64,000 nucleotides of DNA from an uncultured Campylobacter sp. (GTDB taxonomy: Bacteria; Campylobacterota; Campylobacteria; Campylobacterales; Campylobacteraceae). Position 1 is the stretch's first letter; every line of letters begins with the position of its first letter. The stretch covers positions 62,001 through 126,000 of the forward strand of contig NZ_CAURPW010000005.1 of assembly GCF_963526985.1 (NCBI RefSeq), given 5' to 3'. Of the stretch, positions 43,157 through 51,895 are shown piece after piece. Below the pieces are notes generated by a model that was given only the letters and a program-made list of their open reading frames with translations, did no database searches and was not told the origin of the DNA. Made by a program: the position numbers and the translations under genes.

Positions 43157-44104
43157 TTACTCGGTCGTTATGAGCTTCGTATCTGCGCCGCTTTGTAGCA
43201 GATAAACGCCTTGGTTTTGTTGCGAAAAAAGTTTTCTTTCAAAATTTTGCAAAAATAAATATTCGTCGTCTATCTTTTTTGACTTGTCTCGCAATCGTTT
43301 TATGATAATTATATCGCTTTGGCTATGTTTTGAGATTTTAGCAAAATCATTTTCCAATATTTTCTCGGTATCTATAAGTCTTTGCATTGCGCTTATAGCC
43401 TTATCTATTTCGCCAGTATTTAGATGATGTTTATAAATTAGCACATCGCAAGTCTGCATTATCTTTTCCGTCAAGATATAACTATTTATAATATTTTCCT
43501 CATCCTTTTTAAGCGCGTTTTTAAAATTTATAAAATAATAAAGCCTTATCCTGTCAGCCTTAAATTTTATATCTTTTAAAAAAATTTTATCGCTTTCGTC
43601 TAAATTTCGGCTCCGGTTTAATAGATAAACGCAATTAATTAGAGCTAAAATTTCAGCTCTTTTCTCGTTTTCAAAGTGCTCCAAAATTTTATCCAGCTTT
43701 TTGTTTATGTCTTTTAAATTTTCGTTTATCTCACGCATAAACTGCTGTCCAAGCGCGATACTGGCCGCTTGGTAAAAAGCAAACGGCGTTACGATTTTAG
43801 CTATATCTTCGCCGTCTAAAACATTAAAAGCCGCATGCCCTTTTAGTTCGCCGTTTTCGCGTACCGCCGTACCCAACCCGCTACCGAATTTCCCATTTAT
43901 CTCGCTAAGCTTACTAGCATCAACGGTGCATTTAAAGAGCTTTGAGCCCTCATTTGCTAAGCGGGCGTCTCTTAAAATTTCGGCTCCGCTTTTTACGGCG
44001 GTATCGGTTAAATTTACGCCATCGCGCTCAAGGCCGTAGGAATGGCACGTTTTAAAATTATCCAACTCTCCCATATCCGCCTCTTTTACAATCATCTCGT
44101 TCAT
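43157..44104 (-). CDS. Unknown protein with central helical region
   Basis: 315 aa, no signal peptide. Residues about 1-100 look alpha/beta, AFNVLDGEDIAKIVTPFAFY leads into a helix, and about 120-150 is a coiled coil (INENLKDINKKLDKILEHFE) followed by mostly helical, Lys/Asp-rich sequence. The region VTPFAFYQAASIALGQQFMR is hydrophobic but too polar for a sure membrane helix. I do not recognise a family. It starts 35 bases after the YaaW-like gene, with GGAAAAA before the ATG, and the two are probably one unit. Confidence 0.65.
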   Translation of the reverse strand: MNEMIVKEADMGELDNFKTCHSYGLERDGVNLTDTAVKSGAEILRDARLANEGSKLFKCTVDASKLSEINGKFGSGLGTAVRENGELKGHAAFNVLDGEDIAKIVTPFAFYQAASIALGQQFMREINENLKDINKKLDKILEHFENEKRAEILALINCVYLLNRSRNLDESDKIFLKDIKFKADRIRLYYFINFKNALKKDEENIINSYILTEKIMQTCDVLIYKHHLNTGEIDKAISAMQRLIDTEKILENDFAKISKHSQSDIIIIKRLRDKSKKIDDEYLFLQNFERKLFSQQNQGVYLLQSGADTKLITTE

Positions 44105-44139
44105 TTTTTCCTTTTCTAGCGGGCCAAAAGACCCGCGTT

Positions 44140-44859
44140 TTATTTATCCATATGCTTTTGACGCAGATAGGCTATCTGCACTACGACCGGTATAGTTACT
44201 CGGTATGCCGGACCTGCTATATCAGCAGCCGTCCAGATACCAGAAACCGTCCAGCCGATCGGCCCTGCTAAAATAGACATCCACCTCGTAAGGGTACTAT
44301 TTATGATTATCGGTAGTCCTTTGCCAAAAATCGCTTTCCAAATCGCATTTACTATAATCAACGTAAATTGATACGCCTTAAATTTACCGAGCTTTATTGC
44401 CGTTTGTAGCGCCATTACTACTGCTTGTGGCGTATACTTATCCGTTTTTATATCAAGGTCCTTTAAGAGTTCCTTGCGTTCGCCTTCGCTCATCTTTTCA
44501 AGCGCGTCGGTCGTAATCTTTAAAAGTAGCGAAAACTCGATATCCTCGATAGAATAGCGAGGGGAATAATGAACTTTCATTCTTTTACAAACGTCTTCCA
44601 AAATCTCGGCGTATTGAACTCCGCCGCCTCTAAAAATATTTACGAAAGTATTACCGCCGTATCTTTGTATCTCTTCTAAAATAAGATCGATGTACTGCGC
44701 ATGATCTGGATAATGTTTGATAAATTTTTTATCGTTCGAGAGACTTTCGCTGATCCTTTCGTCATTATCTTTACCTTTTAGGATCTCGACTAGATCGTTT
44801 AGATCTTCATTACTCATTTGCCTTAAAAACTCTAATCCAATATCGTATTTATATGCCAT
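44140..44859 (-). CDS. YaaW-like (UPF0174/DUF3944) protein
   Basis: 239 aa. The N-terminus follows the YaaW pattern: LEFLRQMSNEDLNDLVEILK, HYPDHAQYIDLILEEIQRYG, then GGNTFVNIFRGGGVQYAEIL and EDVCKRMKV. The C-terminal third has two hydrophobic helices (SILAGPIGWTVSGIWTAADI and a following segment), suggesting membrane contact. The function of YaaW is unknown. A ribosome-binding site AAAAAAGGAAAT precedes the ATG. First gene of a two-gene unit. Confidence 0.72.
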   Translation of the reverse strand: MAYKYDIGLEFLRQMSNEDLNDLVEILKGKDNDERISESLSNDKKFIKHYPDHAQYIDLILEEIQRYGGNTFVNIFRGGGVQYAEILEDVCKRMKVHYSPRYSIEDIEFSLLLKITTDALEKMSEGERKELLKDLDIKTDKYTPQAVVMALQTAIKLGKFKAYQFTLIIVNAIWKAIFGKGLPIIINSTLTRWMSILAGPIGWTVSGIWTAADIAGPAYRVTIPVVVQIAYLRQKHMDK

Positions 44860-45009
44860 TTTATTTCCTTTTTTAGATTTATTTTATTTGAAATTTGAGT
44901 AAAATTGAAAGGCTATCCGCCTTTTAAAAGCGGTATATGAAAGTAAAATTTTGGATTTTTAAATAGGTTAAATAAGGATAAATTTGCGCCTTTTAGGCAG
45001 AGCGTATTA

Positions 45010-45026
45010 CTCTCTCTCTCTCTCTC
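45010..45026. repeat. CT dinucleotide tract (8 units)
   Basis: CTCTCTCTCTCTCTCTC in the 247-base spacer, 151 bases upstream of the YaaW-like start codon. Tracts of this length can slip in replication. It is outside any gene, so an effect could only be on transcription. Confidence 0.8.
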
Positions 45027-45106
45027 GACTTTTGGTTTTTCAAGAGTCTTCCTTTGCGTTTATTTTTCGTTATTATACAAAAATTAGCGACAGGTTGAGT
45101 CAAATT

Positions 45107-45418
45107 TTAAAATTTAATCCAAAGCAAAATAAATCTACTCCGGATCGTCGCTAAACTCGTTATCTCTGAAAATTTTAAAAAATCGGTAAACCAAAGCGCG
45201 AAGGCTACGGCGATAAAGGTCGCCGGCAGATGGATGTAAAACCCGCTCCAAACGTAAGCCAAAAAGCCCCTGCAAACGCCCGCGGCAATAACAAGCGCGA
45301 AGGCGATCTTGCTAAGGCGCAAAAACTCAAGCTCCTGCCCGCTGTGGCGCAGACCCGCGATGTTAAAGATAAGCATAATGCTAAAAATAATACCGTTTAG
45401 CGCGATGACGTGCAGCAT
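45107..45418 (-). CDS. Small membrane protein, three helices
   Basis: 103 aa from the ATG at 45418, which has GGAGACAAAT in front; a longer TTG start at 45502 has no ribosome-binding site. Helices: HVIALNGIIFSIMLIFNIAG, LSKIAFALVIAAGVCRGFLA and LPATFIAVAFALWFTDFL. No family recognised. The spacer to the Sel1-repeat gene upstream is about 100 bases. Confidence 0.6.
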   Translation of the reverse strand: MLHVIALNGIIFSIMLIFNIAGLRHSGQELEFLRLSKIAFALVIAAGVCRGFLAYVWSGFYIHLPATFIAVAFALWFTDFLKFSEITSLATIRSRFILLWIKF

Positions 45419-45517
45419 ATTTGTCTCCAGCCCTAAAATCCCGCTCGCACCGCGGCCAAACTGCGTTTTGCTAATTGTATAAATTTTAAAAACCAAGTCC
45501 AATTTATTGGTTAAATT

Positions 45518-46138
45518 TTAGCGTTTCGCAGCTTTTTCTATCGCTTCCGCGGCTTCGCAGCCATCATTCCAGCCGTAAGCGCACGCCTTTTGCAAATAGT
45601 TTTTTGCGCTAGCTACGTCTTTTTCGCCAAGCACCGCGTTGTAGTAAAGCGCGCCGAGATTAAAGCACGACATCCCGTCCTTTGCTTCGCAGGCTTTGCG
45701 CCAGATTTCGCCCGCTTTTTGCGCGTCTTTTTTGACGCCGAGCCCCTGCTCGTAAAGCGAGCCTAAATTTGCGCAACCTAGCAGATAGCCGCCATCGCAG
45801 GCTTTTTTATAGAGCTTGGCGGCCTTCGGCTCGTCCTTTTTAACCCCTTCGCCTTTGCGATACGCTACGCCCAAATTTACGCAGGCGCGCACGTACTCCC
45901 CGTCGCACGCCTTTTTAAACAGCGCGAACGCCTTTTCGTAGTTTTTGTCCAGGTCGCACTCCTCAAGCTTGATGCCGATGTAGGCAAGGCCCAAGTTGTC
46001 GCAGCTCTCAAAATCGCCCGCGTCGCAGCTTTTTTGCAGTCCGTTTGCGTCGCAAGGCGCTTTGTCCTCTGCCAAATCGCGCTCGCCAGCACCCAAAACA
46101 AGAACCGTAAAAAAGACTAAAAATACAATTTTTCTCAC
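45518..46138 (-). CDS. Secreted Sel1-repeat (Hcp-like) protein
   Basis: 206 aa with signal peptide MRKIVFLVFFTVLVLGAGE. Four to five Sel1-like repeats of about 36 residues, each with a Cys pair (for example KKACDGEYVRACVNLGVAYR and KKACDGGYLLGCANLGSLYE), the disulfide-bonded type known as Helicobacter cysteine-rich proteins. Probably periplasmic or secreted; some relatives bind beta-lactams or act on the host, but no specific role can be claimed. The 3' half is duplicated at 42646. ATG preceded by ACGGAGGTAACGG. Confidence 0.85.
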   Translation of the reverse strand: MRKIVFLVFFTVLVLGAGERDLAEDKAPCDANGLQKSCDAGDFESCDNLGLAYIGIKLEECDLDKNYEKAFALFKKACDGEYVRACVNLGVAYRKGEGVKKDEPKAAKLYKKACDGGYLLGCANLGSLYEQGLGVKKDAQKAGEIWRKACEAKDGMSCFNLGALYYNAVLGEKDVASAKNYLQKACAYGWNDGCEAAEAIEKAAKR

Positions 46139-46506
46139 CGTTACCTCCGTGGGCTCGTTAAATTTAGCCCCAAAAGATCATTAGTTTTGATACGAGCCGG
46201 TAAATTTACGCACTTAAACAGGGAGGTTTTAGCCGCGCCGTGGCTAGCAAAGACGGCGGCTAAACCCAAATTTAAGCAAGCCGGTAAATCTCAGTCGGCT
46301 AACTCCAAATCCGTCCAAGCGCTACGCAAATTAAGCCGCTAAACGTCAAAATCCTAAGTACGCGAAACGGCCGAAAAAAAATTAGACTCGTAAATTTGCT
46401 CCGGATTTTAATCCCAAACGAGCTTGTGCGGCAAAGCTTTTATCGCCCTAGTCGTTAAAAAATCAAAGCAAAATCCAAATAAACCGGCGGGTAGTTTAGG
46501 CTAAAT
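46139..46506. other. Gene-free spacer between Sel1 gene and dnaJ
   Basis: No gene seen. One inverted repeat, GGTTTTAGCCGCGCCG (46225-46240) against CGGCGGCTAAACC (46254-46266), could be a hairpin, but there is no T-run. Confidence 0.4.
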
Positions 46507-47676
46507 TTACGCCTTTTTGCCCTTTTTTTTGCTCTTTTTATCGCTCTCTTCTTCGCCCTTAAACCAGCCTTTTATCTTGTCAAAAATGCCTTCTTCCTCT
46601 TCATGCATCGCTTCGCCGCTTTGCACGCCGAAGCTTTCTTGTAGCTTGCGTAGCAGCGAAATTTGCTCTTCGTTTAGCTCTTTTGGCGTTTTTATCGCGA
46701 TTTGCGCTACAAGCCTGCCGTAGCGCTTGGTATTTACGTTTTTTACCCCAAGTCCGTCAAATACGAACTGCTGCTTATCTTTTGCGCCCACGGGCAGCTT
46801 TAGCTCGGTCGTGCCTTTTAGCGTCGGTATCGTGACCGTCTCGCCCAGGATAGCTTGCGTGAAAAATACCGGAATCTCGATATAAACGTCGTTTTCGTGA
46901 CGCACGAAGCGCTCGTCGGGCTCAACCTCGATATATACGTACAAATCGCCCCTACTCTCGTCTACGGAGACGTTGCCCTTGCCGCTTACTCGCATACGCA
47001 TGCCGTCGTCGATGCCTTCGGGGACGTTTATCTTGACGTTTTGGCGCTCCTCTTTGTATCCGCTGCCGTCGCATTCGCCGCACTTGTCGCTAACGGTCTC
47101 GCCGCTACCGCCGCAATACGGACACTCCTGCGCAAAGCTCATAAATCCTCTTTGCTGCACTATACGCCCTCTGCCCTCGCAGTGCGGGCAAATGTGCGTT
47201 TTGCCGTCTTTAGAGCCCGTGCCTTTGCAGGTTTTGCACGGTTTTTTTATCGTAAATTCCACCTCTTTTTCCGCGCCGAAAACCGCTTCGTTAAATTTTA
47301 TTTTTAAGGCTATTTCCAAATCAAGCGGATATTTGTCGATGCTTCTTTTGCGGCTTTGCGAGCTTGATCTAAATCCGCCGCCGAAAAACGAGTTAAATAT
47401 ATCGCCCAGATCGATATCCGCGCCAAATCCGGCAGAACTAAATCCGCCCCTGCCCTCAAGCCCCGCCTTGCCGTATCTATCGTATATCGCGCGTTTTTGC
47501 TCGTCGCCTAGCACCTGATAGGCTTCGTTTACTTTTTTAAATTTTTCTTCAGCGTCTTTATCGCCTTGATTGCGGTCCGGATGATACTTTAGGGCAAGCT
47601 TTCTAAATGCTTTTTTTATGGTTTCGGAGTCGCTATTTTTGCTGATTTCTAAAATTTCGTAGTAGTCTATTTCCAC
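46507..47676 (-). CDS. dnaJ: Chaperone DnaJ
   Basis: 389 aa. J-domain with HPD (LKYHPDRNQGD), a Gly/Phe-rich region (GGFSSAGFGADIDLGDIFNS), four CxxCxGxG zinc repeats (CKTCKGTG, CPHCEGRG, CPYCGGSG, CGECDGSG), two substrate-binding barrels and a Lys-rich tail. Co-chaperone of DnaK. Divergent from racR, as in C. jejuni. Confidence 0.97.
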   Translation of the reverse strand: MEIDYYEILEISKNSDSETIKKAFRKLALKYHPDRNQGDKDAEEKFKKVNEAYQVLGDEQKRAIYDRYGKAGLEGRGGFSSAGFGADIDLGDIFNSFFGGGFRSSSQSRKRSIDKYPLDLEIALKIKFNEAVFGAEKEVEFTIKKPCKTCKGTGSKDGKTHICPHCEGRGRIVQQRGFMSFAQECPYCGGSGETVSDKCGECDGSGYKEERQNVKINVPEGIDDGMRMRVSGKGNVSVDESRGDLYVYIEVEPDERFVRHENDVYIEIPVFFTQAILGETVTIPTLKGTTELKLPVGAKDKQQFVFDGLGVKNVNTKRYGRLVAQIAIKTPKELNEEQISLLRKLQESFGVQSGEAMHEEEEGIFDKIKGWFKGEEESDKKSKKKGKKA

Positions 47677-47798
47677 AAAATCTCCTAAAATTTTATATTT
47701 AAAGGGGCGATTTTAGCTTATTATTTCTAAAATTTCAAAGTAAGGGAGAATTTTAAACGAGATTAGTAAATTTAGACGAAAATTTAACATTTTTTGGT

Positions 47799-47804
47799 TA
47801 TAAT
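47799..47804 (+). promoter_or_regulatory. -10 box of racRS
   Basis: TATAAT preceded by TTTTTTGG, 34 bases before the racR ATG; a typical Campylobacter housekeeping promoter. Confidence 0.65.
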
Positions 47805-47837
47805 CATTTTCGTTAAATCTATACTGAAAGGCCTAAA

Positions 47838-48509
47838 ATGATTAATGTTTTAATGATTGAAGACGATCCGGAATTCGCGCAAATTCTATCCGAGTATTTG
47901 AGCGATTTTAATATCAAAGTAACAAATTTCGAAGACCCGTATCTAGGACTAAGCGCCGGGATTAAAAATTTCGATTTACTTATCCTAGACCTTACGCTAC
48001 CCGGTATGGACGGGCTTGAGGTTTGCAAGGAAATTCGCAGCAAATACAACATCCCTATCATCATCTCCTCGGCTCGAAGCGATATCAGCGATAAGGTAGT
48101 GGGTTTACAGCTAGGAGCGGACGATTATCTGCCAAAGCCGTACGATCCAAAAGAGATGTACGCACGCATCATGAGCCTAATCCGCCGCTACAAAAAGAGC
48201 AACGAAGTGCAAGAAGAAGCAGTCGAGACGCTGTTTAGGATAGACGAGCGCAGGCACGAGATCTACTACAACAACGAAAGCCTCACGCTAACGCCGGCAG
48301 AATATGAAATTTTAAGCTATCTCATAAAGCAACACAGCTTTTCGGTATCCAGGGAGCAGCTTGTTTATAACTGCAAAAGCTTAAAAGACAAGGACTCAAA
48401 AAGCTTAGACGTCATCATCGGCAGACTAAGAACAAAGATCGGTGACAGCTCAAAAGCGCCTAAGCATATATTTTCGGTACGCGGCATAGGCTATAAACTC
48501 ATAGGATGA
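47838..48509 (+). CDS. racR: OmpR-family response regulator RacR
   Basis: 223 aa. Receiver domain with the acidic pocket EDD at 8-10, phosphoacceptor Asp in LLILDLTLPGMDG and Lys in YLPKPYDPKE; C-terminal winged helix (LTPAEYEILSYLIK, and DVIIGRLRTKIGD). In C. jejuni RacRS is a temperature- and redox-linked system affecting growth and colonisation. The stop overlaps the racS start by four bases. Confidence 0.93.
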   Translation: MINVLMIEDDPEFAQILSEYLSDFNIKVTNFEDPYLGLSAGIKNFDLLILDLTLPGMDGLEVCKEIRSKYNIPIIISSARSDISDKVVGLQLGADDYLPKPYDPKEMYARIMSLIRRYKKSNEVQEEAVETLFRIDERRHEIYYNNESLTLTPAEYEILSYLIKQHSFSVSREQLVYNCKSLKDKDSKSLDVIIGRLRTKIGDSSKAPKHIFSVRGIGYKLIG

Positions 48510-49762
48510 GATACTCCTTAACGACGAAAATTTCGGTAGTTTTCGCCATCGCGCTGACGCTAGTTTGCGTTTTGTTTTATACTTTTGCCAGTATACAGCT
48601 AGATAATACTCTAGACAAGATAAAGCAAAAGCAGCTAAGCGCGATAAACTATCTCGTCGCATCGTTTGAAAAATCAAATCCTCCTAGCGATTTGACGGTT
48701 TATTTTAAAAATTTCGGGCTTACCTACGTTAAAAACGATAAATTTGCCGCCGACATCACAAACGGCGGCAAAGTAGTCTTCGCCAAACAAACCCCGCTGG
48801 GGCTTTTTCAGTCGCTACTTTTTCAGGACGGACTTTATCTGCATATCAAAAACACGTCGTTTCAAATTTTACTCGAAAGCGACGACGCTAAAAACATAAA
48901 CGACCTGATATGGGTGGGCTTTATCCTCACGACGGCGCTTTTAGTATCGCTTTACGTTTCGGTTATGAACTCGCTGATGCCGCTAAAAAAATTAAGCTCC
49001 GACATCAGAAAATTCGGCGCCGGAAATATGGACGTAAATATAGCCAAACCCGACTCCAACGACGAAATAGCCAAAGTCGCGATAGAATTTGACGCCGCAG
49101 CCAGCAAGATAAAAGAGCTGATTCGCTCGCGCCAGCTTTTTTTGCGCACGATAATGCACGAACTAAAAACGCCTATCGGCAAAGGCCGCATAGTATCGGA
49201 AATGGTACAGAGCCAAACGCAAAAAAGCCGCCTGATAGCGATATTTGAGCGGCTCGATATGCTCATAAACGAGTTTGGCAAGATCGAGCAGCTGCTATCT
49301 AAAAGCTACGCGCTAAACTATCAAGAGTCCTACTTTTCAAATATCTTAGAACAGGCGCGCGATATGCTGATGATGGAAAAATTCGAAGAAAAAGTAAGCG
49401 TCGATATCAGGCAAGACGTCTTACTGCGCGTAGATTTCGCGCTGTTTTCGCTAGCGATTAAAAACCTCATCGATAACGCGCTAAAATACGCCGACGACAA
49501 AAAGGCGCAGGTTATCTGCGACAAAGACGGCATCGTCGTAAAAAATCTCGGCGAGCCGCTACAAAAGCCCATCGAGTATTATTTGCAAGCCTTTATCCGC
49601 GAAAAAGGCAATAAAAGCGGCGGCATGGGGCTTGGTCTTTACATCATCGACCACATCTGCCAGATGCATAAATTTAGCCTAAAATACTCCTACGAAGACG
49701 GCTACCACGCGTTTAAAATCTGCACCAAGCCGAAAGAAAACGTTGAAGAAGGAAAGCGTTGA
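48506..49762 (+). CDS. racS: Sensor histidine kinase RacS
   Basis: 418 aa. Two membrane helices (about 10-30 and 132-155) enclose a periplasmic sensor domain. A HAMP segment follows, then the dimerisation helix with phosphoacceptor His in RTIMHELKTPIGKG, and the ATPase with N-box SLAIKNLIDNALKYADD, DGIVVKNLG and GGMGLGLYI. Translationally coupled to racR and recR (ATGA overlaps on both sides). Confidence 0.93.
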   Translation: MRYSLTTKISVVFAIALTLVCVLFYTFASIQLDNTLDKIKQKQLSAINYLVASFEKSNPPSDLTVYFKNFGLTYVKNDKFAADITNGGKVVFAKQTPLGLFQSLLFQDGLYLHIKNTSFQILLESDDAKNINDLIWVGFILTTALLVSLYVSVMNSLMPLKKLSSDIRKFGAGNMDVNIAKPDSNDEIAKVAIEFDAAASKIKELIRSRQLFLRTIMHELKTPIGKGRIVSEMVQSQTQKSRLIAIFERLDMLINEFGKIEQLLSKSYALNYQESYFSNILEQARDMLMMEKFEEKVSVDIRQDVLLRVDFALFSLAIKNLIDNALKYADDKKAQVICDKDGIVVKNLGEPLQKPIEYYLQAFIREKGNKSGGMGLGLYIIDHICQMHKFSLKYSYEDGYHAFKICTKPKENVEEGKR

Positions 49763-50331
49763 AAAAGGGGCTTGAGAAATTTAATGAACTAGTCGCGGCC
49801 TTCGAGCGGTTGCCTGGCGTGGGTAAAAAATCGGCCCAGCGCTACGCCTATCACGTCTGCTTAAAAGATAACTTAGGCGGACTAAAACTAGCCCAAAGCA
49901 TCGAGGATGCCGTAAGATTTACGGGTAAATGTCAAATTTGCGGCGGGCTTAGCGAGGATGAGATTTGCGACGTTTGCAGCGACGAAACTCGCGATAATGA
50001 GCTACTAGCCGTCGTCGAAAGTCCAAAAGATATCCTGGTTTTTGAGCAAAGCGCGATCTACCGCGGTCGCTACTTCGTGCTAGAAGAGATAACGCAGACG
50101 CAAACCGAAAAACTACGCGAAATTATCCGCCAAAACGGCGTAACCGAAATTATCTTCGCGCTAACGCCGGGGCTTAGTAGCGATGCGGTGATGGTCTTTA
50201 TCGAAGACAAGCTAAGCGATTTGGGCGTTAAATTTAGCAAGATAGCCCAAGGCGTACCAACAGGCGTAAATCTCGAAAATATCGACCTTCTGTCGCTTAT
50301 GAAAGCGCTTGATAGTAGAACCGAGCTGTAA
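49759..50331 (+). CDS. recR: Recombination protein RecR
   Basis: 190 aa. Helix-hairpin-helix (FERLPGVGKKSAQRYAYH), C4 zinc finger (CQICGGLSEDEICDVC), Toprim domain (ELLAVVESPKDILVFEQ) and Walker-like end (VPTGVNLENIDLLSLMKALD). It acts with RecO in loading RecA at gaps. The order dnaJ-racR-racS-recR equals that of C. jejuni, and the prophage begins shortly after it. Confidence 0.95.
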   Translation: MKKGLEKFNELVAAFERLPGVGKKSAQRYAYHVCLKDNLGGLKLAQSIEDAVRFTGKCQICGGLSEDEICDVCSDETRDNELLAVVESPKDILVFEQSAIYRGRYFVLEEITQTQTEKLREIIRQNGVTEIIFALTPGLSSDAVMVFIEDKLSDLGVKFSKIAQGVPTGVNLENIDLLSLMKALDSRTEL

Positions 50332-50605
50332 ATTTACGGACGTCGCCTCGTAAATTTCGGTCTCAAACTCTTAAAAATTTAGTCTTTAATCTCGCGATTT
50401 TATTTGCGCCGCTAAATTTGCGCTTGGCTTTCCTAAAATAGACAAACTTGGCCAAGCCGCTAGCGGCTGTAAATTTGCGGGCGAGGTTTTAAATTTCGTC
50501 TCCTTTAAATTTAAGCGGCTCTAAGCAAGTCGTCCTTGCGGTTGCCTAGGTTTACCGCGTGCCGTTTAGCGCAAATTTTAGCCGCGGCGCGCCGAATTCG
50601 GCGAT

Positions 50606-50750
50606 AAATTTTGTAAAGTTTTGTCAGAAATCAAAGTGAGGGAAAATTTGAGCTGAGTGCCTAAAAATAGGTATTGAGAGCAGATTTATCCAAAATCAAA
50701 GTGGCGAAATTTTACTTTACATCTTTTTACAAAAACTTTACAAAATTTTA
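50606..50750. repeat. Candidate transposase-binding left end of the prophage
   Basis: The spacer 50332-50797 has no gene. Two imperfect direct repeats of about 25 bp share AAATCAAAGTG followed by GAAAATTT (50623-50649 and 50688-50713), 65 bases apart. An inverted pair encloses them: AAATTTTGTAAAGTTTTGT (50606-50624) against ACAAAAACTTTACAAAATTT (50729-50748). Arrays of repeated 20-25-bp sites are what MuA-type transposases bind at phage ends. Confidence 0.45.
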
Positions 50751-50753
50751 CAC

Positions 50754-50797
50754 CGCTTTTAACACCCGTTTAAATGGGCATTAAAAGCGTTTTTTTG
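50754..50797 (+). terminator. Hairpin at the end of the cargo gene
   Basis: Stem CGCTTTTAA/TTAAAAGCG (50754-50762, 50781-50789), inner CCC/GGG, then seven T. The T-run is on the plus side, so it would stop host transcription entering from recR; weaker use from the minus side is possible. Confidence 0.65.
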
Positions 50798-51871
50798 TTA
50801 TTCTGCGCTTTCTGCGCCTTGTACCCTTTTGAGCGTAGCGATGAGTTTGTCTCTAAATTTATAAATATCTTCGAGCTTTTCTATCGGATACTTGGTTTCT
50901 TGTTTTTCTATCTCGTGGATGCCGATGTACTTATTTGCTGTATTAAAGTGCAGTCTGGCTATCCATTTGCGGTTGTTATCTTCAAACAATACTCCAAAAT
51001 AGCTTTTTGTATCTCTTGCATAAATTTTTTCAAGCTCTACATGCTCGCCAAGTATCGATTTGATGATAAAAAAGCCTTGCAGTTCCTCTTGCGTGGTTAC
51101 GATTTTGGCTTCATCTTCGCTATTTTCTTCGTTCTCATCAGTGATATTTGCCGTTAATCCGGCACGTATAGAGTTTATCTTCTTTGAGGCGAGATCGGCT
51201 ACTATCTCGCCCAGGGCGGACTTAGTGTAAGTTCTAAACTCATCTAGTACATTGCCAGTTATGCGCGTTCCTTGCGGGAGTATCCTGACGGCAAACATCC
51301 TGGCTAGATCGTCGCTAGGTCTAGCGGTCTCTTCCTCAAATATCTTTTTAATCTCCAGTATATAGCGCTGCTTGTTAGCCATTTCCAGTATCGAGTCGAT
51401 ATTTAGGCTGCTTTTTGTGAAGCGCTCTAGCGCCTTTACATCGCGCTTGTTTAGCTCGTCGAGGTTTACTATAAGAAACGGGCTTTCATCAAGCTTGTTT
51501 TCTTTGTTGATGTCGGAGAAAAAGCGATACTCTACTCCGTTAGTCAGTAGCGCAAATTTAGCGTCCGTAACGCCGAAATATCGATATAGTTGGCTTGAAT
51601 GCTTGTCTAGTACTTCGGTATGCTTCTTGACCTCTACGATGATGAGCGGCTTGCCCTCATGCATGATGGCGTAGTCGACCTTTTCGCCCTTTTTGATTCC
51701 CACATCGGCGGTAAATTCGGGCACTATGACCGTCGGGTCAAATATATCGTAACCTAAAATTTGAAAAAACGGCATCACAAACGAGTGCTTCGTGGCTTCT
51801 TCGGTCTGTACGGAGTCCTTGATGCTCGCTATTCTAGCGCTTAAGCGCTGTAGATCCTCGTATAAGTCCAT
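50798..51871 (-). CDS. PD-(D/E)XK nuclease-like protein (HsdR N-terminal type), prophage cargo
   Basis: 357 aa. Residues about 24-130 match the N-terminal nuclease domain of type I restriction subunits: EEATKHSFVMPFFQILGYDI, KVDYAIMHEGKPLIIVEVKK (Asp, then Glu-x-Lys) and HSSQLYRYFGVTDAKFALLT. The rest, up to KYPIEKLEDIYKFRDKLIAT, lacks helicase motifs, so this is not HsdR itself. It is 24 bases downstream of the repressor on the same strand and would be expressed in the lysogen, which suggests a lysogen-protecting gene. ATG preceded by AAAGGAGCATTT. Confidence 0.72.
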   Translation of the reverse strand: MDLYEDLQRLSARIASIKDSVQTEEATKHSFVMPFFQILGYDIFDPTVIVPEFTADVGIKKGEKVDYAIMHEGKPLIIVEVKKHTEVLDKHSSQLYRYFGVTDAKFALLTNGVEYRFFSDINKENKLDESPFLIVNLDELNKRDVKALERFTKSSLNIDSILEMANKQRYILEIKKIFEEETARPSDDLARMFAVRILPQGTRITGNVLDEFRTYTKSALGEIVADLASKKINSIRAGLTANITDENEENSEDEAKIVTTQEELQGFFIIKSILGEHVELEKIYARDTKSYFGVLFEDNNRKWIARLHFNTANKYIGIHEIEKQETKYPIEKLEDIYKFRDKLIATLKRVQGAESAE

Positions 51872-51895
51872 AAATGCTCCTTTTTTTGATTGATT

